Source of the DNA: Bacteroidota bacterium
GTDB lineage: Bacteria; Bacteroidota; Bacteroidia; Chitinophagales; Chitinophagaceae
Assembly (NCBI GenBank): GCA_947462495.1
Contig: CANHOY010000125.1
Location: forward strand, 1 to 5,304
DNA length: 5,304 bases
Reading direction: 5' to 3'
Under the pieces are notes generated by a model. The model saw only the letters and a list, made by a program, of their open reading frames with translations, was not told the origin of the DNA and did no database searches. Of the stretch, positions 1 to 4,878 are shown piece after piece. Numbering within the stretch: the stretch's first letter is position 1; every line of letters begins with the position of its first letter. The position numbers and the translations under genes were made by a program.

Positions 1-100
1 GATTTCCATCTACTAATAATGGCTTATACACACCTATTGGCTTTGGCGCAGGTGGTAGGCTTAATCCTAATTTTGCAAAATTTTCTTCGGGAGTACTCAT
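1..100 (-). CDS. RidA/YjgF-family protein, N-terminal fragment (runs off window)
   Basis: On the minus strand an ATG at 100-98 opens a frame that stays open to the window edge, giving 33 residues that begin MSTPEENFAKLGLSLPPAPK and continue with PIGVYKPLLVDGN. This N-terminus closely resembles the RidA/YjgF/UK114 subgroup in Bacteroidota that starts 'MSTPEENLxxLGLxLPPAPKPxGxYxP', followed in the full family by a 'GxxxYxSGHxP' strand outside this window. RidA proteins are small cytoplasmic trimers. Characterised members deaminate reactive enamine/imine intermediates from PLP enzymes, but this subgroup is poorly characterised. No signal peptide is seen. The start lies 22 bp after the GH43 stop on the same strand, so co-transcription is likely. 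Only about a quarter of the protein is visible and the Arg that binds the substrate carboxylate in canonical RidA cannot be checked. Confidence 0.8.
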   Translation of the reverse strand, partial: MSTPEENFAKLGLSLPPAPKPIGVYKPLLVDGN

Positions 101-122
101 TGTTGTGATTTTAAAAGTTTAA

Positions 123-1157
123 CTATTGATAAGGTTCAATTGTTTTGATTGAACCGTCCTTATTGTATTTTAACTCAGTCATTTTAATATTTCTCAAATG
201 TGTTTTACCAGATAATTCGGTATCGTGATAAAATAAATACCATTTGGAATTATAATGAATAATAGAATGATGACTTGTCCATCCTTGAACCGGTTTCATA
301 ATAACGCCCTTATAGGTAAAGGGTCCATAAGGATTATCGCCAATGGCATAACATAAATTATGCGTATCTCCAGTTGAATAGGAAAAATAATATTTCCCAT
401 TGTATTTATGTACCCAGGCAGCTTCAAAAAAACGTTTATCGTTATTTTGTTCTAAAAATAGATTTCCTTTTTCATCTAGCAATTTAACTTCTTTAGGCGC
501 TTCCACAATGCTTTTCATATCTGCACTTAACTTAGCTACCCTTGGTAAAATTGCTTTTTCATTGGCGGTTTTTAATTTAGCATTTGCATTGTATATATTG
601 TTATCCCATCTTTGAAGTTGGCCACCCCAAATACCTCCAAAGTACATATAATATTCATTGTTGTCATCCTTAAACACAGCCGGATCAATACTATAAGTTC
701 CTTTCATTTCATTAGGTTCGGCCTTAAATGGACCTACCGGGCTTTTACTAGTAGCCACCCCTATTCTAAAAATATCCTGCTTGTCCTTAATTGGAAAAAA
801 TAAATAGTAAACTCCATTTTTATACGCGGCATCTGGTGCCCACAATTGTCTACCCGCCCAAGGAATATCTTTTTTATCTATTGCAACACCGTTGTCCACT
901 ACTTTAGCCCCAATCGCGTCCATAGAAAATATATGATAATCTCTCATGTCAAAATGGTCCCCATTGTCATTTTCAGGAATACCCGCATCTATATCATGAG
1001 AAGGATAAATGTATATTTTATTATTAAAAACATGCGCAGAAGGGTCTGCCGTATATACATGGGTAACTAAAGGTTTAGAAATGGGTTTTATTTTGGATTG
1101 CGCCCAAACATTCGAAACTGCAAGTGTAGTAATTATAAGCAATAGAAAATTTTTCAT
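123..1157 (-). CDS. Secreted glycoside hydrolase family 43 (putative beta-xylosidase / alpha-L-arabinofuranosidase)
   Basis: This 344-residue protein is predicted to be an exported GH43 five-bladed beta-propeller glycosidase that cleaves arabinofuranosyl or xylosyl linkages with inversion. Residues 1-19 form a signal peptide (MK, hydrophobic core, VWA|Q cleavage). There is no lipobox Cys. The three GH43 carboxylates are visible: base D38 in YTADPSAHVF, pKa-modulating D158 in YSIDPAVF, and acid E245 in FFEAAWVHKYNGKYYF. H296 in GWTSHHSI matches the conserved active-site His. PWAGRQLWAPDAA (99-111) and GGIWGGQLQRW (174-184) recall the CoXyl43-type branch, from memory. The exact GH43 subfamily is not certain. 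It is a single domain with no carbohydrate-binding module, about the usual size for a compact GH43. It is the first gene of a minus-strand unit that continues into the RidA-like gene, and it is divergent from the HxlR regulator. The ATG at 1157 is preferred because it starts the signal peptide. Confidence 0.9.
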   Translation of the reverse strand: MKNFLLLIITTLAVSNVWAQSKIKPISKPLVTHVYTADPSAHVFNNKIYIYPSHDIDAGIPENDNGDHFDMRDYHIFSMDAIGAKVVDNGVAIDKKDIPWAGRQLWAPDAAYKNGVYYLFFPIKDKQDIFRIGVATSKSPVGPFKAEPNEMKGTYSIDPAVFKDDNNEYYMYFGGIWGGQLQRWDNNIYNANAKLKTANEKAILPRVAKLSADMKSIVEAPKEVKLLDEKGNLFLEQNNDKRFFEAAWVHKYNGKYYFSYSTGDTHNLCYAIGDNPYGPFTYKGVIMKPVQGWTSHHSIIHYNSKWYLFYHDTELSGKTHLRNIKMTELKYNKDGSIKTIEPYQ

Positions 1158-1284
1158 AGGTCTATTTTATATTAAATAATATTTGATATGAAGATAATAA
1201 AAATATCATTTGAATCAATTGAAAATCATTACTACCCAATTCAAAGAACTGGTATGAACTTGGTCAGTTTTTGTAGAAACTATC

Positions 1285-1299
1285 TATAAAAAGTTTATA
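1285..1299. repeat. Perfect 15-bp palindrome, candidate operator
   Basis: TATAAA-AAG-TTTATA is an inverted repeat with 6-bp perfect arms and a 3-bp centre. It directly abuts the minus-strand -7-like box (1300-1307), and its right arm covers the place where the -33 element of the plus-strand promoter would lie. HxlR-family dimers bind AT-rich inverted repeats close to their own promoters, so this is the most natural operator candidate for the adjacent regulator. The assignment is inference. AT-rich DNA produces such repeats by chance, and half-sites TATAAA recur at 1350-1355 and 1406-1411. Confidence 0.35.
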
Positions 1300-1323
1300 C
1301 AAAGCTACACAATCGTATTTTTG
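1294..1323 (+). promoter_or_regulatory. Candidate Bacteroidota-type promoter for the HxlR gene
   Basis: TATTTTTG at 1316-1323 matches the -7 consensus TAnnTTTG exactly. The -33 side is only a partial match: TTTA at 1294-1297, with an 18-bp spacer, where TTTG or TTG is expected. Transcription would start near 1330, about 90 nt before the HxlR ATG at 1420. The -33 element overlaps the 15-bp palindrome, which would permit autorepression. The -7 match is directly seen. Promoter function is inferred. Confidence 0.4.
1300..1307 (-). promoter_or_regulatory. Candidate -7 box for the GH43-RidA unit
   Basis: Read on the minus strand this is TAGCTTTG, an exact match to the Bacteroidota -7 box TAnnTTTG. 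I find no clear TTTG about 19-21 bp further upstream, so the -33 half is weak or absent. Its position immediately next to the 1285-1299 palindrome would place that palindrome over the transcription start. The leader to the GH43 ATG would be about 135 nt. Confidence 0.3.
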
Positions 1324-1419
1324 GAATCTAGTATTTATTCTATTGTTGTTATAAAGCAAGATTTAAGAATCAAAATATAGAATAACACGTAAATTGCAAA
1401 AGATTTATAAACTAAGAAT

Positions 1420-1872
1420 ATGCCCAAAACTACTTTAAGATCCCATTGCCCTATAACCACTGGTATAGATGTGATTGGTGACAAATGGACTTTACTAATA
1501 ATAAGGCATATGCTTTTTCGTCATAAGCATACTTACGGCGAACTTCTAGAAATGAAAGAAAGGATTGCTTCAAAAGTATTAGCAGAGCGTTTAAGAACAT
1601 TAGCAGATGATGGTTTAATCGAAAAAAGAAATCATCCCACCAATAAAAAAGTATTTTTATATACTTTAACTGACAAAGGAATTAGTACTATTGAAATTAT
1701 GGCTAAGATTATCCAATTTTCAGTAACCCATTATCGCAGTCAAATGAATACAAAACCGGTAGACAAAACTAAATTGTCTTATATTTATACGCATTCAAAA
1801 TCGGAAGAGGCATTCATTAATGATGCTAAAAAAGAGTATATAAAATTTAGAAAAAAGCTACTAAATTTTTAG
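1420..1872 (+). CDS. HxlR-family winged helix-turn-helix transcriptional regulator
   Basis: This 150-residue cytoplasmic DNA-binding protein has the HxlR signature: CPITTGIDVIGDKWTLLIIRHML near the N-terminus, SKVLAERLRTLADDGLIEKR (51-70) as the recognition helix and turn into the wing, and a beta-hairpin wing ending in FLYTLTDKG (79-87). The family binds as a dimer to inverted repeats, and several members sense electrophiles or oxidants through one N-terminal Cys. C10 occupies that position and is the only cysteine in the protein. The C-terminal part (about 105-150, Lys-rich) is longer than the core of about 110 residues and has no recognisable domain. The ATG at 1420 is the first possible start, because an in-frame TAA lies at 1408-1410. 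The gene diverges from GH43, so it may regulate itself and the GH43-RidA unit. That target is inferred from position only. Confidence 0.92.
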   Translation: MPKTTLRSHCPITTGIDVIGDKWTLLIIRHMLFRHKHTYGELLEMKERIASKVLAERLRTLADDGLIEKRNHPTNKKVFLYTLTDKGISTIEIMAKIIQFSVTHYRSQMNTKPVDKTKLSYIYTHSKSEEAFINDAKKEYIKFRKKLLNF

Positions 1873-1893
1873 CCGAAAAGGCAACTGCAAAAA

Positions 1894-1921
1894 GAGGCCA
1901 CTAGCGATAGTGGCTTTTTTT
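1894..1921. terminator. Probable bidirectional intrinsic terminator
   Basis: A perfect 7-bp stem, GCCACTA (1897-1903) with TAGTGGC (1908-1914), is closed by a GCGA loop of the stable GNRA type and followed by seven T on the plus strand (1915-1921). Outer A/G bases at 1891-1896 can pair with part of the T-run. On the minus strand the stem is followed by CTCTTTTT, so the same hairpin can also serve the convergent methyltransferase gene. It begins 25 bp after the HxlR stop, and its T-run overlaps the methyltransferase stop codon (1920-1922). Confidence 0.85.
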
Positions 1922-2609
1922 ATTGTTTGATTTTAAAGTAATCATAAAAATAATCAGGGGATTTTAAATTAATAAATTCAGCTCTGTTTTTATCAAAATC
2001 CTCATAGGTCAATGCCTGTATTTGATCCTTGGTATAAGGCAATAGTTTTGAGGGCTCATTGGTTTTTGTAACAAAACCTAATCCATGATCGCAGTCTAAC
2101 ACAAAAACCTGTACATCCTGCCTTGTACATTGTAAGTATAAAATTGTTTTCCATACATCTCCATTCCAAGTGCCTTCAAAATCTCTTTGTTTCCAATCCT
2201 CAAAAGAACAAGCAGCCTTTTTTGTCAAAGGATTACAATCATGCATAATAATAACCCCATCTTTACTTAAATACTCCAACACATTTTCAACATCTCGTGT
2301 CGAAAAATCATACTCGTGCATGCCATCGATCAATGATATTTCAATTTTATTATTACTTAATAAAGAAGCAGCGTCCTTTTCAAAAAAAAGATCGCTTGTT
2401 TTTTTGAAATACTTATTATAGATGTTCAAAGGATTTAAAATAATTTTTCCAAAAATTCTAAGCTTATCAAAAGTAAAATCTGGATCAACTGCTATTTTTA
2501 ATTTGCTTTTAATCCTGAAAAATATATGCCCATTAAAAACCCCTATTTCAAGATAATTTTTTAGCTGCTTGTATTTCATTAATAATTGAATGGCCTTGAG
2601 TCGATTCAT
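1920..2609 (-). CDS. Class I SAM-dependent methyltransferase (Methyltransf_24-like)
   Basis: This 229-residue soluble protein has a Rossmann-type methyltransferase core. Motif I is NYLEIGVFNGHIFF (18-31) with acidic E21. The acidic residue after strand 2 is in IAVDPDF (39-45). Strand 4 is ISLIDGMHEYDFSTRDV (91-107) with D95, and strand 5 is GVIIMHDCNP (118-127) with D124. A WNGDVWKTI block (148-156) follows. The 'LIDGxHxY...D' and 'HDxxP' blocks match the Methyltransf_24 type, which methylates varied small molecules and sugars. Substrate cannot be assigned. There is no signal peptide or membrane segment. Motif I lies very near the N-terminus, so the extra helix found before it in many relatives is short. 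The gene converges on HxlR, shares its terminator, and is divergent from GH65 across 160 bp. It may methylate a glycan or metabolite, but could be unrelated to the glycosidases. Confidence 0.85.
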   Translation of the reverse strand: MNRLKAIQLLMKYKQLKNYLEIGVFNGHIFFRIKSKLKIAVDPDFTFDKLRIFGKIILNPLNIYNKYFKKTSDLFFEKDAASLLSNNKIEISLIDGMHEYDFSTRDVENVLEYLSKDGVIIMHDCNPLTKKAACSFEDWKQRDFEGTWNGDVWKTILYLQCTRQDVQVFVLDCDHGLGFVTKTNEPSKLLPYTKDQIQALTYEDFDKNRAEFINLKSPDYFYDYFKIKQ

Positions 2610-2769
2610 CTTAGTTTTATTTATGAAATAAAGGTATTGTAATTAAGATGATTTTAGAATTAAACTCTATATTTTAACTAAAAAAACCTCATTGAAATTG
2701 ATTAAATTCAATATTGAGCGCTTGTAATTCTGGCTACTTATAGTAACTTACTGTTTCAAATAACGACCT
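2610..2769. promoter_or_regulatory. Divergent intergenic region between methyltransferase and GH65
   Basis: This 160-bp AT-rich gap must contain the promoters of both flanking genes. I find no exact TAnnTTTG box on either strand. The closest plus-strand matches, each with one mismatch, are TATATTTT at 2668-2675 and TAATTCTG at 2725-2732. Neither has a well-spaced TTTG. The region holds an inverted repeat ATTGAA (2691-2696) / TTCAAT (2707-2712) and an overlapping 10-bp palindrome TCAATATTGA (2708-2717), possible operator material about 53-79 bp before the GH65 start. An in-frame TAA at 2761-2763 fixes the GH65 ATG at 2770 as the first available start. Confidence 0.45.
2691..2717. repeat. Overlapping inverted repeats upstream of GH65
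   Basis: ATTGAA at 2691-2696 is inverted as TTCAAT at 2707-2712, with half-site starts 16 bp apart. TTCAAT in turn overlaps the perfect palindrome TCAATATTGA at 2708-2717. The position upstream of a secreted glycosidase gene would suit a regulator site, but no regulator for GH65 is identified in the window, and low-complexity AT-rich sequence makes chance occurrence plausible. Confidence 0.25.
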
Positions 2770-4815
2770 ATGAAAAAGTTACTTTTTTTAGCCTTGCTCA
2801 GTATTCATTTTTTAATGGCACAAGCGCAATCCATTGATCCTTGGAAGCTAGAAGCCAAAAACTGGGACACAAAAAATTATTACGGTATTACAGTCGCTAA
2901 TGGCATGCTAGGCATCGTTTCTGCGCAAGAGCCTTTTAAAGTAAAAGACGTAGTGCTGGCAGGAGCCTATGATTTATATGGCCGAGGAAGAGTGAGTAAT
3001 TTTTTACGCAGTTTCAATTTATTGAATATGCAAGTAAGTGTGAATGGAGAACAAATTAATCAAAAAAATACTCAAAATTTTACGCAAAGCTTGGACATGA
3101 AAAACGCCAGCTTTACTGCCAGTTTTGACATGGGGGATAAAGCAAAAATTACTTATACGTATTATGCACTCCGTCAATTGCCTTTTACGGTTTTAATGGA
3201 TGTAAGTATTACCGCCATCAAAGACATTGACTTAGGGGCTGCCAGTGTAATGGAAGCACCTGATGCATTAAAAGAAGTACAAAACTATTACAATGAAATT
3301 GATCGCCCACATGTGGTTATTAGTTTATTGACATCCAGTGCTAAAAGCCCTACTGGAAAATTATTAATGTGCGCCTCCAATACTTTTTTATTTTCTGAAA
3401 CGCATGGTACAGAACCCCGAGTGATACATGAAATGTGGGACAACAATATGCACCTGATGAAATTTGGAAAAAAATTAAAAGCGGGTAGCACCTACCATTT
3501 TTCTATTGCAGGGAGCTCCATTACTTCTGCTCATCATGACGATCCTTTGAATGAAGCTGAGCGTATGACCATTTTTGCAAAATTAGAAGGTAGAGAAAGT
3601 TTAATTGAGCATCACCAACAAGCTTGGGCCGATTTATGGAAAAGTGATATTCAACTCACTGGGGACGATCAAGCGCAACAAGATATTCATAGTATGTTGT
3701 ATCATTTATATTCATTTGTTAGAGCAGGCTCCAATTTAAGTACTTCCCCAATGGGCTTATCTGGATTGGGTTACAATGGTCATATTTTTTGGGACTCTGA
3801 ATTATGGATGTACCCTGCTCTATTGATTTTACATCCAGAGATGGCCAAGTCGATGATTCAATATCGTTATGACCGATTAGAAGCAGCTCGCCGAAACGCA
3901 TTTAACCATGGATATAAAGGAGCCATGTTCCCATGGGAAAGTGCAGGATCTGGCGTGGAAGAAACACCGGTCTGGGCTTTAAGTGGCCCCTTTGAACATC
4001 ATATTACTGCCTGTGTTGGATTTGCCGCTTGGAACTATTATTGTGCTACCCAGGACAAAGAGTGGCTTCAAACAACAGGCTGGAGTTTATTAAAAGAAAC
4101 AGCTAATTTTTGGGCAAGCAGAGTAGATAGAAAAGGACCAGGTCATTTTGAAATTAATAATGTGGTCGCAGCAGATGAGTGGGCCGAGAATGTAAACAAC
4201 AATGCTTTTACCAATGCAGCAGCTATTGTGAATTTACAATCGGCGAATAAAGCAGCAGCCATTTTAGGATTGCCGCAAAATGAGGATTGGGCTTTAGTAG
4301 CAAAAAATATACCTATCCTTACCATGCCAGATGAAACAGGCGAAGCCAAAGGAGTTACTCAGGAACATGCTTCCTATAAAGGAGAAGGTATTAAACAAGC
4401 TGATGTTAATTTATTAGCCTACCCTCTTAAAATGATAACCTCCGCTGCTCAAATAAAAAAAGACCTAGACTTTTATTCCAAAAGGGTTCCTAATCAAGGT
4501 ACCCCTGCAATGACACAAGCCATCTTTAGTTTGCTATATGAAAGATTAGGTGAAACTGAAAAAGCAGAACAATTTTTTAAGGAATCATACACCCCCAATT
4601 TAAATCCACCCTTTAGAGTAATTGCAGAAACCAAAGGCGGCACTAACCCTTATTTTGCTACTGGCGCTGGTGGAATTATTCAGTCTCTACTGATGGGTTT
4701 TGGCGGACTAGACATTACCGAAAAAGGGATTGTTCAATTACCAAGTAAGCTGCCAAAAACCTGGCAAAAATTAACCATTACCGGCGTGATGGGCAAAAAC
4801 TATACAGTAAAGTAA
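2770..4815 (+). CDS. Secreted GH65 glycoside hydrolase, probable alpha-glucosidase (kojibiose-hydrolase-like)
   Basis: This 681-residue exported enzyme has a signal peptide at 1-19 (MKK, hydrophobic core, AQA|Q cleavage). An N-terminal beta-sandwich follows at about 22-255, then a linker and an (alpha/alpha)6-barrel at about 285-645, and a short C-terminal beta segment. GH65 landmarks are FWDSELWMYPALL (340-352), AADEWAENVNNNAFTNAAA (467-485) with general acid E470, and IKQADVNLLAYPL (541-553). GH65 phosphorylases use phosphate as nucleophile. Here E620 in VIAETKGG, just before FATGAGGIIQSLLMGFGGL (629-647), matches the second carboxylate of GH65 hydrolases such as the Flavobacterium johnsoniae kojibiose hydrolase (acid E472 and base E616, as I recall) and human PGGHG. 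I therefore predict an inverting alpha-glucosidase acting in the periplasm or outside the cell, consistent with export. The linkage preference (alpha-1,2 or other) is not proven. It precedes GH127 by 63 bp with no terminator, so the two are probably an operon. Confidence 0.92.
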   Translation: MKKLLFLALLSIHFLMAQAQSIDPWKLEAKNWDTKNYYGITVANGMLGIVSAQEPFKVKDVVLAGAYDLYGRGRVSNFLRSFNLLNMQVSVNGEQINQKNTQNFTQSLDMKNASFTASFDMGDKAKITYTYYALRQLPFTVLMDVSITAIKDIDLGAASVMEAPDALKEVQNYYNEIDRPHVVISLLTSSAKSPTGKLLMCASNTFLFSETHGTEPRVIHEMWDNNMHLMKFGKKLKAGSTYHFSIAGSSITSAHHDDPLNEAERMTIFAKLEGRESLIEHHQQAWADLWKSDIQLTGDDQAQQDIHSMLYHLYSFVRAGSNLSTSPMGLSGLGYNGHIFWDSELWMYPALLILHPEMAKSMIQYRYDRLEAARRNAFNHGYKGAMFPWESAGSGVEETPVWALSGPFEHHITACVGFAAWNYYCATQDKEWLQTTGWSLLKETANFWASRVDRKGPGHFEINNVVAADEWAENVNNNAFTNAAAIVNLQSANKAAAILGLPQNEDWALVAKNIPILTMPDETGEAKGVTQEHASYKGEGIKQADVNLLAYPLKMITSAAQIKKDLDFYSKRVPNQGTPAMTQAIFSLLYERLGETEKAEQFFKESYTPNLNPPFRVIAETKGGTNPYFATGAGGIIQSLLMGFGGLDITEKGIVQLPSKLPKTWQKLTITGVMGKNYTVK

Positions 4816-4856
4816 TTTTTAGAAAAGGAAATTTGTCAATTATTTTGTAACTTATA

Positions 4857-4877
4857 GCCTAAGTAAAACACTTAGGC
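4857..4877 (+). promoter_or_regulatory. Perfect hairpin immediately upstream of the GH127 start codon
   Basis: GCCTAAGT (4857-4864) pairs perfectly with ACTTAGGC (4870-4877) around an AAAAC loop. The stem ends two bases before the ATG at 4879. After one A-C mismatch, bases 4853-4855 can also pair with the start codon, including one G-U pair. No T-run follows, so it does not look like an intrinsic terminator. It could control GH127 translation, stabilise or process the GH65-GH127 transcript, or act as a DNA operator. These roles are inference. Confidence 0.55.
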
Positions 4878-4878
4878 C

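Larger units (their letters stand above)
1158..1419. promoter_or_regulatory. Divergent intergenic region between GH43 and HxlR genes
   Basis: This 262-bp AT-rich stretch has no convincing ORF and must carry the promoters of both the GH43-RidA unit (minus) and the HxlR gene (plus). The plus-strand -7-like box, the minus-strand -7-like box and the 15-bp palindrome listed separately cluster within 1285-1323. A short palindrome TCAATTGA lies at 1215-1222 and another, TTTATAAA, at 1404-1411, nine bases before the HxlR ATG. No Shine-Dalgarno sequence precedes either gene, as is usual in Bacteroidota. The proposed transcription starts would leave leaders of roughly 90 nt for HxlR and 135 nt for GH43. 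I see no riboswitch-like structure in them. Confidence 0.6.

Noticed and set aside
400..1070. Plus-strand open frames at 400-615, 612-803 and 846-1070
   Set aside because: They lie antisense inside GH43, have no recognisable motifs or start context, and GH43 is strongly supported by its catalytic motifs.
2170..2421. Plus-strand open frame of 83 codons
   Set aside because: It is antisense to the methyltransferase motifs, with low-complexity composition and no family resemblance.
1213..2703. Shared 8-mer AATTGATT upstream of GH43 (1213-1220, minus) and GH65 (2696-2703, plus) as a common operator
   Set aside because: It is an eight-base AT-rich match with no shared longer context. It is expected by chance in this composition.
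3288..4349. Minus-strand open frames at 3288-3491, 3719-3901 and 4143-4349
   Set aside because: All are antisense shadows of the GH65 coding region, including its catalytic segment.
4841..4847. Possible internal promoter box TATTTTG before GH127
   Set aside because: It is one base short of TAnnTTTG and has no suitably spaced -33 element. Read-through from GH65 is more likely.
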